Shown in pieces: positions 1-27,242 of a stretch of 64,000 nt of DNA. The notes below the pieces were generated by a model, which was not told the DNA's origin, did no database searches, and saw only the letters and a list, made by a program, of their open reading frames with translations. The translations under genes and the position numbers were made by a program. Source of the DNA: Brugia malayi (Eukaryota; Nematoda; Chromadorea; Rhabditida; Onchocercidae); assembly GCF_000002995.4 (NCBI RefSeq), contig NW_025062475.1:7878187-7942186 (forward strand). The letters are read 5' to 3'. The stretch's first letter is position 1. The number at the start of each line of letters is the position of its first letter.

Positions 1-936
1 AGATCGCAAAAAAGTTTCTAATCTCCTTGTTTAGAGTTTGAGAATAGCTATTTACTTTTCTCTCTATGCAGGCATCAATCGCAATAGACCAAGCTAGACT
101 ATTTCCCTACTATCAATCTAATAGTTGTAGATACATGATCGAAGCTTCACGATGATTTATGCATACCTTATCACTTACTTTTAAGCAATGAATCAATTGG
201 GATATGCTCGAAGATCAAATAAAGCATAAGATGGAGCACAAATACTAACAATCAGATTGGAAACAACAAATATGAAGCGCTGAATATCCTCAAGTTTGGG
301 TCAAGCTTTCATCGGTAAAAGCACATTTTGCAGTAAAAAAGCTATATTTATAATAATTAAATGGCTATATTTGCTGCTGCATTTTGGGCATGATTGTATA
401 TAAAATTTCACTTGCTTTTTTTGCAGAAGCCATAAAAGAAGTTAAGGATAACAAGAAATGATAAAAGTCTAGTGCAATTTCACTTATCGACAGTTCAAAT
501 ACTTCTGCAGTCTACGACAAAAATGTTGTGTAAATAAAGTCAATGATATATAATGAAATATTTTTTACGGCCAAAAAATGCTTTCATCATTTGCTACTAA
601 CAACAACTATAATTGGTGAATATCAGCTTTGTTAAAAGCAAGCTCGAGATTGTTTATTAATTTTTATGTAAGTCGAACTCAGGAAAGTAAATTAGTGGGA
701 GAGTGAGGTTTACGAACATCAAGAATAGAATTAAGGATAGAATATACCATACTACTAAAATTAAATGATCCAGCAGAATAGTATCATAGTTAAGTAGTAA
801 TTTAGTGACTTTTACATTCGACGTATGTTGACCATTTGACAGATGACCACTTCATGCCGAAACACTTTTCAATAATTCTAAGAGACGGAAAGAAAGCGAA
901 AGTTTTGTTCAACGATAGCAATGCAGACTGATAGGT

Positions 937-958
937 AAAAAAAAAAAAAAAAAAAAAA
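937..958. repeat. Poly-A tract
   Basis: Uninterrupted run of 22 A. It is one of several long homopolymers in the window (compare the T runs near 9.5 kb) and causes a poly-phenylalanine open frame on the minus strand that should not be taken as coding. Confidence 0.9.
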
Positions 959-3174
959 CAAGAAAAGTTGAACGTCATAACATCGTTGAGGAAATGATGG
1001 AGAAATGAACCAGAAATATGTTTCCCATCCAATACACCGAATGCTGATCTATCTGCATGTAACTGAGACAATTTTTGTATAAAATCAATTTCAAATACTT
1101 TTCATTACTTTCGAAAATACGAAAGTTCGTATTAAGATCATGACAATAACCTAACTGACTCGAAGACGACGTGTATGAGAAACTCACAATTTTGAGTGAA
1201 CATATTTAACTTAATTAAATAAACTATCACAAAATTGCTTGTTGTTAACCAATCATCATCTTCAGAGCCCAAAAAGTGCCGAAATATTGTCATTCATTTC
1301 TTTTCCAGTTTTCTTCAGTCTCATTTTTGCTAGCAAATTAATATCATTTGTTGGAAGCATATCACTTCCGAAAAAACATGTAATATATGAGAGAAGCAAG
1401 GAAATACAGCCGGTAGGGACATGCATCGCTGTTGACACACAGTATTGGACACCGCCGTGCTTGAAGTGTCCCTTTTGATCGGATGATTGTTGCAGGAAAG
1501 ACAGCACGATGTACATTGTGCTGAACCATGACCTTCAACAAAACAAAACACTCTGCATTCTATATTCAATTCATGCAATTTCAAGGCTATCAGCATCTAA
1601 AGCTTCATGAAGAAATAGATAATAGTTAACCTCCAAAACATCAAAAGAAATTAGGGAAGGTAAGTATTGATGACCTATAGTCTTGCGTTTAAACTTTATG
1701 GAGTATCCACTGAGCATTCTATACTGCGAGAAAAAAGAAACAGTAATCCACATGAAACTATTTACCAATTGGAATGTTAATTGATATCTTTACCGGGTTC
1801 ACCGATCTTTATTTATTCCAACTTAACAGATATAAATGAATGCATAATATCACAGAATCTTGCCTGTCCAATAATTTGTTATCAGTGAGAAGGTCATTCC
1901 ACTGGCAACAAAGAAATAAGCATGAGAGTCAGCTTGAATATTATATTACAGTGATGTAATCCAAGTTACGTGATGATGAAATCGATTGGAGGAAATGTTA
2001 AAACTACCAATACCTTGCTCAGCTCACAACGTAGCGAAACTTGACCACTGCATGATCCTGTACATTGTGATGGATCGTATAAAACTATACATTTCACATA
2101 CCACACAAAATTTGTTCTATTTTGTAAGTTTGTCTTTCACGACTACTCTCAAGATTCACAATAACTGTTCCACGAAATGTAATCAAATTACAGTTGGTTG
2201 CATCTGATCATTTTATCATTACAGAAGAAAAGCACGTGAATAATCACACCAAACAAAATATATATGGAAAGATCCAGCAGCAAGGTGTTATTGGTAAACT
2301 ATTTAGAACAGCGGTGATAAGCTGAAGAGGGATGAGGTTAAACAACCCGCTGTAAATATCTCCTGTACAACATACTCCCTCATGGTTGTTTCGATATGCA
2401 CATGTCTGAAGGACACCTGACAGTAACGCAAACAATAAACACATTCATGATTTACAAGAGAAGCCTAATCCAAAAGTATGCCACCTAACTTCGAGTCAAA
2501 TCACAGACCTGTACGAGAAATAAAACAGCAAAGGATCCGAAAATGAATGGATAGACGAGAAGTCAAAAAACAAATCATACGAACTGAGGGGATAAAGCAC
2601 CTAACATGACCCATCTCCTCGCCCATCCCTCTGTCCACAATTTATCAAAAGACCAACCAGTCTACAAATGTACTGCAAAAAAAAAAAACAATAACAATTC
2701 CCATTTTCCACAGCTTCTATGGAAATACTGAACGCAGCATTGAAGAGTTAGCGCATGGATGCATTAAACAACGTACACCCACATTTATACGTCACAACAA
2801 AGAAATTCACAGGCACATACATAATGACGGGAATAGAGATACATACCAACTACATAATGCATTGGTACCAGGAGGTACCATTCGTTTCCAGTTACTGCAA
2901 CAAAAAGGCTAGATGGAAGAGGTGGAGATGATTAGGAAAAGGGATATGCACTCAATTTCAAGGGGAGACGTGCGCTGATCGGTTCGATTCGTCGTCGTCC
3001 AACTTAAATGCAGCTGTATTCGCTCAAGAAGGCGTGCAGCTACAGCAACAGTTCAGTGGTGCCTTGGAATAGCGAGAGACGAAAAATCAGTGTTAGACTA
3101 CTCCTCGAGCGGTTGGTGCCTTGCACGAGATGTCACCACAGGGCATCGTCCACAAGCCATCACCCACTACAGTA

Positions 3175-3221
3175 CACATACATACATATATATATATATA
3201 CACACATACACATACATACAC
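3175..3221. repeat. CA/TA dinucleotide microsatellite
   Basis: Interrupted catacata / tatata / cacaca tract of about 45 bases. It underlies Tyr/Ile/His-rich open frames on the plus strand, which are therefore rejected as genes. Confidence 0.85.
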
Positions 3222-4269
3222 GTCCAAATAGAAAAGGAAGAGTGGCTGCTAGTCAGCTGTCTTCCTTTTGTTTCTTTAGTCGGCCAGAGCAGAGAACTAT
3301 TCAGAATGTTCCAACCATATGCTACTTACTATTAATATTACGGACATCCTAGCCTTTGTTCTCATTTTACAAATTTTTATTTGGTTATCATCTGTCCCCA
3401 CTTTTTTTAACCCACCTAATCAGAAGTAATCTCTCTCATAGCCTCTCATTTATCTGCTCTTTAATCACAGTTTTCTGCAAGGAGAACTCTGGAGAGTTTT
3501 AGCAGAGATTGTTCCAACTATCCTTACTTGCGACCACATATTCGAGAACGTGACCATTTGGCTACCGCTTTTTCCTGAAACAATTAGCAATTAGCATGAA
3601 CCAATAACTGCTGACATGATAAATGAATTAGCAGTTGAATTCAGCAAATTTTTATTTGAATATGAATGCAGTCTTCGCACAGAAACATGAAACAACCGAC
3701 TTGCATCAGTTACAAAAAAATTTATAGAGATTGTGCATTTTTATATTGATTAGAAGAAGTGGTTAGACAATTTCCATCTCATTCGTAGGTAAACGGAAAT
3801 TTCGTTAAAATGTCAAGTTTTTTCTACCGAAATATCAATTTTAGGAAAAATGATCTTGACTTGTTCCACGCAATAGATCATTCAAGGAAAATTATTAATT
3901 TTGATGAATTCGGTAACAGCACAACAGCCAAATGAATATGAGACAGAACTTATTCATTCCGATAAACATTATTAACTTAAATAAATGACGTGATAAAAAT
4001 AAATCACAAAATTAATGCACGAGCAATGCTCTTATTAAATATTATACTAAAGTAGGAATTTTGCCACTCCTTACACATATTTTTGAGAACATCAAGTCTA
4101 ATGACACTTCATTCAAAAGCAATAAGCTTGGAGCTGTCAAATAGTCCCACAAGCAAGCCCAAAAATCCAGCAATTACTCTACCTACCGAAAATTAACAAA
4201 ATACTTTAGGGCTTACACTATCGATTAAAATATGTTATCGATAAAAACTGCGGAAGAGTTTTAATCAAT

Positions 4270-4542
4270 ATGTATAAAAACAACTTTAAAGAATTAGAAG
4301 AGCAAGGCTTACAGATCATTATCCCCCATTACGACGAGTGTGATGTGCTGGGATGCTATAGCTACATCATCAAGGTACGGATGAACATCAAAGGACAAAG
4401 TAGACTCTTGGAAGTTGGAAGTTATGCATTGAAAGCCATGTCCGTTTTGGCGGATAAGTACAAACATATGCAAAGAGAATGTGATGATAAAGCTACAAAA
4501 ATAGAAAGATACCAAATCCATTTCGCTCGAGCGCCTTTTTGA
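4270..4542 (+). CDS. Uncharacterised 90-residue ORF, antisense to the MRPS9 3' end
   Basis: Intronless open frame of 90 codons with its own ATG and TGA. The predicted protein is hydrophilic. Its second half (about residues 52-82, around ALKAMSVLADKYKHMQREC) looks like a charged amphipathic helix or coiled coil, and there is no signal peptide or membrane segment. I do not recognise the family. Bases 4422-4542 are also the reverse complement of the last coding stretch of the minus-strand MRPS9 model, so either two convergent genes overlap in coding sequence or one of the two C-termini is misread. The upstream DNA shows no strong acceptor, so further 5' exons cannot be excluded. Expression is not shown by sequence alone. 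Confidence 0.4.
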   Translation: MYKNNFKELEEQGLQIIIPHYDECDVLGCYSYIIKVRMNIKGQSRLLEVGSYALKAMSVLADKYKHMQRECDDKATKIERYQIHFARAPF

Positions 4543-6614
4543 TTGATCTTGTACCGTTCACGTCTTCTTGGATCAGATGTCAGTAGACCAGCTATAAGCT
4601 AGACTTTCAATTTACTGAATCAATTCGCAAGTATACTTGCATTACTTAATGAGCAAAACAACATTAAAGACTCTCCATTCAGTGGTATGGAGATTATTTA
4701 CCAACCATTGATGATGAAAAAAGATACCAAGACGAAGCTTGTCGAAATGCTCGGGAAATAGAGCAGCAATACATAAGGAAGTGCCATATCGTATGATCCT
4801 CGGTATGACAGAGGTACCACCTGGACCATCCGTAATTTTACCTGTGATGTCCAGCTTTCCCAGTAAATCCGTCACTATCAGCGGTGCTAGGAATATTTCC
4901 CTAAAAACAGAAACTAATTTCATGTTGTTTGGTAAAAAGCTCTTTTAGCCACCTAAGTGCTTTTTGAGGAAATAACAAGACGAACTTCAGGAGATTTCCT
5001 TCTTCCATGCTCTGCAGCAAGTGAAGATTATGAATAAATATATTACCTAGCTTGTAAAGAACGAAATACATCAAGGCTATATCCGTCTACGGTATATTCT
5101 CCACTTCCTTTATCTCGTACTTCAACTTCAGCAAACGATGCTTTCAAACGAACTTCTACTTTCGCCATTCGTTGATTAGTACCTTCTACTAACTGAATTG
5201 GTGGTACCTAAATAAGAAAACTTATTTTTTCTTATTAAACAGCTGTTATCTGAATTTTTTTCAAATCATAAATTTCAAACCATATGCTGTCTCTTCTTGA
5301 GAATTAAACAATTTTACTCAGTGAATCAGTCTTCAATCTAGCTGGGTTATTGTTCTGACATTCGTAATCCACACTGTCTATAAGCTCATTCTCCTCTACT
5401 AAACCTATATTTTGAACCTACTTTTGCACCAAAAATAACGTCTTTAGCTCCAACAGCCACAGACTTTCTGTATTCGAAAATGAAGTCCCATTCCTTATGA
5501 GCACCAGGAAGCGAAACCATGTAATCCAATGAAATAATCAGATGTGCATACTAAAATGCACACAACTATGGACACGAAAATTCCTCAAACATCATTAAAG
5601 CTTCTTCCTCAATTATCAATTATTAGCCTTGCTTTTAAAACAATTTGTAAGCAATAATAAATTATATGCATCTAATCCTACAATTTTAAAATTTAAAAAA
5701 AAATGACCATTTCATCCGTAATTTTCTCTTTCATTTTACTACAAAGCATTTGTTGACTGATCCATTCCGTGCCCAACAATTCCCTGGAAGTAGAACAAAC
5801 GTTATGAATGAATAAGAATGATATGTAAGAATATAGGACGCACAGCTTGACACTAAAATTAAATGCAATATACACATTTTATGCGTTTTCGAATCATCTT
5901 CTTGTTTCTGCTGATAGCCTAACAATGCTTCTGTCTTCGCACCAACAACCTAAAATAGAGGATATTCGCTGTACGACTCCTCGCATCACAGTGTTTTCGA
6001 GGACGAAAACAAACCTACCGAGAGAAGTCGATAAAATTTCGGCGCAAGTGTGAAAAATAGTAAATCTTTTGGGCGGCCTTCGTCATCAAATGCAATTTGA
6101 TGCAACATTGGTAAAATTTCTTCGGGTGGTTTCATTACCGGTAAAGCTAATTTGTTTGTTAGACCAGATGGAAAAAGATACTCCAGCGCCCTAAATAATA
6201 CAGTCTCTATATAAAGTGCTCTTTAAATTTAATCAGATGTTTCAATATACTCTATCAGTGCAAATAAACAGCCATTTAGGTTTACTTGTCAATATCATCC
6301 TGAGTAATGTTATTCGGTTCCAGTCCCAACATATTGGCCAAATATCGTTTCCCAAGCTCGAATTCTGCCTTTTCTCGGGCCATGATTTTATTCTGCTTTC
6401 TAACATCATTAAGATAAACTTCCAATGCACGACTTATGACTTTATTACGATATCGAGATACATTGGCATCACTAGCATTTGCAAAAGTATAATCATCAGG
6501 AAGCATGGAAACAGGCACGATCCTTGTTTCTCCTGTTGCTAAATTCTGGTATCGGGTAGTATTAATTCTCAAGAATCGGAAATAATATAGTCGCTGAATT
6601 AACCCCGAAAACAT
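4422..6614 (-). CDS. mrps-9: Mitochondrial small ribosomal subunit protein S9 (uS9m)
   Basis: Component of the mitochondrial 28S ribosomal subunit; the S9 tail reaches towards the decoding site. Eight exons join in phase: 6614-6286, 6190-6019, 5949-5876, 5783-5708, 5550-5422, 5207-5047, 4900-4728 and 4591-4422, giving about 427 residues. Recognition rests on the animal MRPS9 segments ALEYLFPSGL followed by MKPPEEILP, then MAKVEVRLK with GSGEYTVDGYSLD, LLGKLDITGKITDGPGG, and the basic end GLLTSDPRRRERYK. The start ATG at 6614 lies 8 bases after an acceptor AG (6624-6623), consistent with trans-splicing. The expected lysine/arginine end is followed in frame by about 30 unusual hydrophobic residues before the stop, in the part that overlaps the plus-strand ORF. 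The mitochondrial targeting sequence is not obvious by eye. Confidence 0.9.
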
Positions 6615-6624
6615 TTCGCTTCCT

Positions 6625-9488
6625 GAAATCTATATAAACATTTATGTGAAATCTGTCAGAACTGTAAATGATAAAAAAATACTACCGAAACAACCTCAAT
6701 GCCACCAATCTCCACCCAGACATCCCATAGCCTTACTGCCTAAAACTGTCATGTCAACTACCTTTCTTACAGCCGTAAAATACCAACCTGCCATTGTGAT
6801 CACATTTAACTAGGGAAATGAGGCCTAAGAATGATTAGAGCCAAGCCGGTTATTCTTCAGTCTATTTGACTTGGGAAGTATGAACGTCGTTGGAGTCATA
6901 GTCAGTAGTGTATTCGTCGCAAGCTTTTCAGTTATAAAATAATGCATAGAAGCAGATAATATAGACGGTTCAGTGCTTCATTTCCCAAGATGTTCATGAA
7001 AACAATGTAAACAGTGATGGTAAAGGCTGCAAATTGGCCAGGTAGATCCAAGTATGCAACTAGCAGTATCTGATAAGATATACGGAAAACTGGTATGGTA
7101 GTAGTCCTTCGTGATTCCTGAGAACAGTATTTCTGATTTTGACATTTTCCCCTTTTCCATGGTGGCAGTTAGTTCATTCACATCATAAGATCTATCATCT
7201 TAGTTCGTGTCGGAAATTTTTTCGAGAATTTCTTTTCAAGAATAGATATATTGAACGACAAATCTTCAGTAATGATGCTTTTGCTAACCGATGTATATAT
7301 ATATATACCTCAGAATACCGGCAAGGCAAATTATAAGCCAGAATTGAATATCACGAGTACCTATATTGAATGTTATCTGGTAATTATATAGTTATAGAAA
7401 TGCACTACTGACACAGCTTTTATCATTATGTTATATTTTTTTATATCAGCTCCTGTATCATTATATTGACGCCATCAGTTGTACTGATATTATTGAGTAA
7501 TATTAAAACGAATGCAGAGTTGATCATTCTTTGAGGATTAAAACTAACTGTCGAAGGAAAGCGCTCTGGGAGCGAAGTATTTTTGCTTGAAGATTAAAGA
7601 CTAGGATGGATATCGATCTAGAATAATTTTAATAAAAGTTAACTAACATGAACTCGACTTTATCTTTAATAAAAAAATTCTTTTAGTGGTGTTTTTGGTT
7701 CAAGATTATTAGCTTAACTGATAATGTCAAAAACCGTTTTGTTTAAACAAATGAAGAAAATTTTAATATCTGTGGAAATAATTGCAGGTATTCCTCATAC
7801 TTGAGCAAAGAAAAGTAAGTAGAAAAACATAGACAGTTGAACTAATTGTTCCAAATTGCTAGGAATACTTAGCAGACTCTTCATCATTACAGTCCAGAAC
7901 AACTATAATAGAGCACCGTGAAGAAACAGTCGTACTACGATACTGCACTAAGTCATCTTCTGTTATCAAACATTATGAATAGATGATATTTTCGGATGGA
8001 TATCTTAGATAGTAGCTGCATCTTACTATCCAAACAATCATTTTTCGTTTTATATCTGGAATTAAACTTAACAAAACAAAATGATAATATCTCATCTAAT
8101 TTGCATATCACCTCACTTCATCAAAATATTACAATACCTACTTGGTAAACTTTTTTTTTTAAATGACCTTTTATCTTTCCATCCCTAGATAGACATGCGC
8201 CCATGACAACAAGTGAAGCGTTTATATCATTAAGAAGTTTATTTAATGCTTATTAAATATTACAATAGAAGACACGTGCTTAAAAGCTGCAGTAGAAGTT
8301 TCTTCTGCAGCTCGAAGAAATCCAGCAAATCATTCAGCAAGTAACACAATATAAAGAGAATTATATCAGTTGGGTGGAGTTAGAAAATGAAAGATTAAAC
8401 CAACCTGATATGATGTGAAGAACTTTTGCCTGTTTACGAAATATGACAGTTGTCATCAAAGCCTTTTCGTTGTACTTAATCGTCGTCAGGTTAACCATGA
8501 GGTCCTTGCAGATATTATCCTGCGACTATTCATAAGAATTATACTCTCATACAATAATAACTGTTCTTGTCATAAGAATGATATCAGCATATTATAATTG
8601 ATTGGTTTCATGTATTGCTTTCGAGGATTTAAATATCGGAAGAAATTTAAACACAAAAATTTTGTTGTTGAATTTGAGATTGAACGTCGTCTGATTCAGC
8701 GATAGCAAATTTCGTGGAAACGATATTTTTGTCACTTGATGCATCAAATACAAACATTTTAGTACTGACATAAATCATACAGCTATTGAATATTCAGATT
8801 TATATTAAAAGCACTCATTACCCTTTTTCTCTCCTGCTTTAAGTAGTGCTTGAAATGACTTATTTTACAAACTATTCTATATGACATTGCAGACACTAGA
8901 TTATGGGAAAAAATAACTAGATCTATTCGTCATTTCGATACTGAACCATACTTAGACCTTTTTACTTTACTTTTTACTTTTAGGAAAAACTACCACTGAG
9001 TAATAGAGGAATGATAGCTCTAGGCTACAAGACTGTTAATAAGGATGATTTGTGTATTCTAAACAACTCTAATGTCCGATGAAACTACGTAACAAGTTAG
9101 CCAAATGCTTGTTTTTTTGTTTTCTCACAGTAGGAAGAAGAAATGAGTTAGCATGTGTTTTCTTTTTATTTTCAAATTATAGTCATTATTTCGGAAAATT
9201 GAAATTTTGCAGAGCAGAGTAGAGCTGTAGAATGGAATGTTCATAATGTTTGGAGAGTTTTAGTGTACTTGGATAGTATACACTAATAATTAAAAAGCTC
9301 AATAAGTAGTCCCAAATCCAGATTGATTTCTTGAGCTGCTATGATACATTTATTTGGTTAATACACACTTCAATTTGATTTTCTATCAACAAAAATGATG
9401 ATAATAATTTTAATTTCTTCATTACCAATGGAAATAGCAGTTGTACTCGTTTCTCATCAACTTTATATTCTCTGCAATTTTCCACCTG

Positions 9489-9520
<32 letters not shown>

Positions 9521-12500
9521 GATCAAACGAGAGGAATAAAAAAGAAAGTTTTTTTCCTTTTTTTTTTTTTTTTTTAACAATTTGATTAGTTTCTGAAGGT
9601 TCTCAATAGTACCATTATTTGACTTCATGTTAAGATAACATGTCAACTTGTCATAGAATTGATATCCGTCAAATTTCGCTTCACTGATCTTCAACTCGCG
9701 TCAATCTATTCATTTCACTCTATCTCTCTTCAAACAAAAACTTCTTTAACACAACCAAATGCACATGCAAGCACCATTTTGAGTGCAAATTAAAATTTTG
9801 CATTGTTTTACAGAGTTATTAAATTAAATGTATTTTTAAGCACACTTTGAAAGACAGTGTTTTTTGAATGCGTATTTTAAAGCATGCTTAAAACTGCAAT
9901 TAATTTAGAAGAGGTAGTGTCCCCGAAATCTTTATTCTTTTACTTCTTTCTCTTTTTCTTCTCTTCATTTTCAAAGGAAGTATCAGTAAAGTGTGAATTT
10001 CATTAAATATGTCGCATAACAACTCTATAAAGACCCATCTGTTTGTTAATCAGCAGTCCTAATCACCTACTGTCATACACTAATTAATTAAATACTTTAA
10101 AACCACTACTTTCCTCCTTCATCTTCCTTCCTGAAAGTCTCTTTTCTTTTATTTCACTCAGAATTATAAGTCTTCCTGCTAGAAGAGACTTGTATTCAAT
10201 TTACCAACCATTGTAATACATCTAATAAAATAACAATGTTTCCATTCAGGCTTCTTTGCCAAAAGAAGCATTTATCGTTCCTAGGCTTCATTGCTAGGAA
10301 AGGATGCATTATATTCTCCCAGATAATGTTATCTTTGTGAACTTGTCGGCTTATTTTATTAGTTATCATTATTGATGTTTTTGCTTTTGTTAAGTGTGCC
10401 AGTTTTTGGATTTTCCGAAATAGATTTTTTGAATTTGAAACAGACCTATTTAATTTTTTTGAAACAAACTGAGAAAGAGATGTTTCATGAAGTACCGAAG
10501 AAGCTGGATGAGAACTGGGAAGGAGCGAAGCAGCAGTAACTGAAATGATTAGTAAAATGAATTGAAAATAAGGTTCAAAAGTTGTTTAAAAGAATATGGA
10601 GAGTCTCTTATATATTCAATTCATTTTCAACAATTTTCAAATATATAAATTGTTCTGGGATGGGGAGTTATTAATCAGATAATGATCCGGCACGCCTGTT
10701 TCTTTTACAAAAAACATTTCGTTTGGTCATAATAGGCATCAATAAGGAAGTATTATGTACTTTTTTCAATCGGATACTGGTTGGATTTTTTAATGGTATA
10801 TCAGTTCGCTATAGAACTTCATTTAATGATAGTTGAAAGTTCGACAGTTTATTTTACACATAAGATATCAAATTATAATGCAAATTGCTTAATTATCGCT
10901 ACTGATATAATTATGGTTTATCATTATTTCAAAAAAGTCATCCAGGTGATAGTTTTGAATTTTAATGAGCACATATGCCACAATGCAGTCAAGCCAAAAG
11001 AAAAAGCTGCCTTGAGAAGTAAAAGATGGATGCAGTGAGCTGAATAAACTTTTAGATTTTGTTATGCAGAAGCTATGTAATAACGTATCTACTCTTAAGA
11101 CATCCTCATTCTTCATTCTCTAGCAGAGATGTTTAACTTTTGCAAATTCTAAAATCGATTCCTTTAATTGCACTGTGGTGATTTCATTTTCAGCGTTGCA
11201 TGTTTGCGGTACATTAACAATTCAAAATGTTTTGTTTCCTGGAATCGACTTTCGCTCTGACGAATGTAAGAGTGACATAGCTTTCTTCAAATATTTCCCC
11301 TTCCCCTTCTTAGCTTGTCACGATGTGCGTTTAGTTCATTTTGATCAGATCCCTCTGTACGCAAGCCAAGGATTCCCACTAAATTTTCTGGTTCTTCCGT
11401 TCAATTAGGTCTTCACAGCACTCTTCTGCTCATCTTTTCCAACTCTTCTTCCCTATTTCCCATCTAATTCATCCATTTCCATTCCCGCTCTAGATAAGAC
11501 TAGCGCAAAGCTCGCAAATAGTTGGTATGGGAAGTTGTTCTTTCGTTGACATTCCTCTTGTCCCCTCAACGGCTTTCTAACAGGTACTCATTTGAATATT
11601 CTACTACTACTCTTCCTGGCATTTCAAACTTAGGCATTCTCTTTTCCAGTTGTACTCACTGTAGCACTGCCTCCATCTATTTTCGCTCCAGTAATATAGG
11701 AATCCATCTATTTCAGATTACTGTTAAATCATTCGATTTCATCCACTTATATCCTGTGCTACAAGCTTACCTACCTTTGACGTGTATCTCTCTGTCTTAC
11801 TTCGCCTTGGATGTTATCTTCTCTTTTCCTCTTTGTGAATCCCACTACATTATCTTGCCTAGTTATCATTACCAGATGGGTTAGTCTATGTTGTCAAAGA
11901 TGGCACACTTGGCCTTCCCACAAATTCATTCGAACTGCTCACATACAGACACATTGAAGTCTCTAAAATTCATGAGAGATATCTCTAATTCTTTCATTTC
12001 CCTCCAGTATTTTGTGCTGTTTCAACCAGGCCTGGATCAACTATTTCAAGTAACATTCCCATCTTTTTCCTCATATTTTATAATGATAAGTGGAATAGAA
12101 TAACAGTATAATGAAGCTGGGGCAAGATTCAAAGATGTGCCGTGAAACATCGTTTAATTCGGTAGTGGAATAATAATTCTGAAGTAAACAAGTTTTAGTG
12201 TTGCAGATTATAGGACATCTAAAAGCTTATATTTAATCGAAATGTGCAAAAATATTTGATTTATTTTATCTCTTTGCAAATTCACTACAAGATAATGGTA
12301 CCTCAATTTACTGCACAGCTTTAAATGAATAGAAAATTTGAGAAATCAGAACAGATGCTAAATTAACTATTTCCATCTTCCCATTTATTACATCGTTGGT
12401 CTATCTCATCAGCTAAAATCAATTAAATGTCCTAAATCATCATTCTCCGTTCATTTTATACTGATGTTAACCAATCTCATAATTGAGTCCTCTCTTTAGA

Positions 12501-12630
12501 TTGTTATTTTAGCATGCTTGAAAAATGTGATTACTAGCTTGCACGGTATGTACTCTGTGAATTAACTAGGGAAGACTAACCGATCTGAGTGATGTTGGAT
12601 CTTCACAATTATCCTTTACAACGAATTGTT
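6625..12630. other. Long region between MRPS9 and the NCA channel, no clear gene
   Basis: About 6 kb without a convincing exon chain. Near 6810-6670 the minus strand holds a short open stretch: an ATG-led piece, then an AG-bounded 54-base piece encoding AVRLWDVWVEIGGIEVVS. It could be an upstream or alternative exon, but it runs into a stop if joined to the MRPS9 exon. Region 11.2-12.1 kb is pyrimidine-rich on the plus strand, with open frames up to 120 codons that do not look coding. The rest is AT-rich, with T homopolymers. It probably contains the channel promoter and may contain 5' non-coding exons. Confidence 0.45.
9489..9576. repeat. Paired long poly-T tracts
   Basis: Two T runs, 9489-9514 (26 T) and 9558-9576 (19 T), flank an A/G-rich spacer of about 43 bases. 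Low-complexity DNA; the poly-Lys and poly-Phe frames that cross it are artefacts. Confidence 0.9.
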
Positions 12631-12631
12631 T

Positions 12632-12650
12632 TAGCTTGCGACGTAATTCT
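12632..12650 (+). promoter_or_regulatory. Likely trans-splice acceptor of the NCA channel gene
   Basis: A TTTTAG acceptor lies 16 bases upstream of the ATG at 12651, with no evident upstream coding exon. In nematodes this arrangement is typical of a spliced-leader acceptor. The same frame stays open back to the acceptor, so an upstream coding exon cannot be fully excluded. Confidence 0.5.
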
Positions 12651-26316
<13,666 letters not shown>

Positions 26317-27242
26317 CAATTGGTCAGATTTTTATTCATTACTCCAGTCGATTCACTGATATCCTTCCATTCGTTTTATGAGAATTACAGTTACACTTTT
26401 TTTTTTGAACAGTGTGTCATTGTCCTTTACTCACTTTATTTCGAATTAACAAACAACATCAACGTTCTCAACTTATCACTTATCAGTTGTAAATATTCGT
26501 CTTATGTTTAGTTTGCTTGAGCTAATCATTCGAGAAAAATTGACAGGAATAATTAATCACTTTGAGTTATTAATTTTAAAGATCAATTTCCGATCTGTGC
26601 ATCATGATTACAATAAAGCAATCTATTTAAGTTGCAATTTTTTACATACTCAACTATTTGTCTTCGAAAATTTTGTTTATTTGCCATACTTGAAAATTCT
26701 TCACCAACGTTTTTCGATTCAGTCCTGCAAATTGTGCTCTTTGTTTTTATAAGAAATGTTTGAATTCCACATGTCATAGAGAATATAAAATTCAAAGAAC
26801 ACTTGACAAGGAAATTTTAAAAATGTTAGTGATGTTATGAAGAATATGAGAGGACTTTGAAAACAAAAGTGCTAATAATATAAAAATATTGTGGGCTTGC
26901 ATGCAAATTATATTGTTCCATCATTTTAACTCGAAAATTTAAATAAAAGTGTGGTGAGCTAAATCTATTAGGTTGGATTTGTTTTGGAGAAGCATTTCCG
27001 ACTGTCTTGACAGCCTTTGAAAAAGCAATCAGTGGAATGTAGATAGGTGTTTATTTCTTTAATATGCGTTTCTAGTATAACATTCGTTTACTTCCTCATT
27101 AAGTAACGGCCGATTTATTTAGTGCATAAATTCTATCTATATATTTTGAACTGTTATCAACAATATCCAAGATATAATAACAACAAGAAAAACCGAATGC
27201 ATTTCAAAATCAGAGATTTTGAAAAGTGAAGAGCTGTAGCTC
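26317..27242. other. Intergenic / 3' region between channel and SapB-like gene
   Basis: AT-rich sequence between the convergent 3' ends of the channel (plus) and the SapB-like gene (minus). Open frames are short and low in complexity. Nothing else seen. Confidence 0.6.

Larger units (their letters stand above)
1..4269. other. Left-end stretch without a supportable gene
   Basis: No exon chain with coding-like protein and consistent splice sites was found on either strand. The open frames here are short and low in complexity. The stretch holds a 22-base A run at 937-958, a shorter A run near 2678 and a CA/TA microsatellite near 3175-3221. It could be intergenic sequence, untranslated sequence or part of a large intron of a gene lying to the left. 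Confidence 0.5.

Noticed and set aside
3008..3352. 114-codon plus-strand ORF
   Set aside because: It crosses a CA/TA microsatellite that encodes Tyr/Ile/His repeats, and neither its frame nor the overlapping 81-codon frame looks like a protein family.
9395..9694. ORFs on both strands around 9.4-9.7 kb
   Set aside because: They are produced by the poly-T tracts (poly-Phe and poly-Lys).
11522..11884. 120-codon plus-strand ORF upstream of the channel
   Set aside because: Pyrimidine-rich DNA gives Ser/Phe/Leu-rich translation without domain character, splice context or signal peptide logic. Probably chance.
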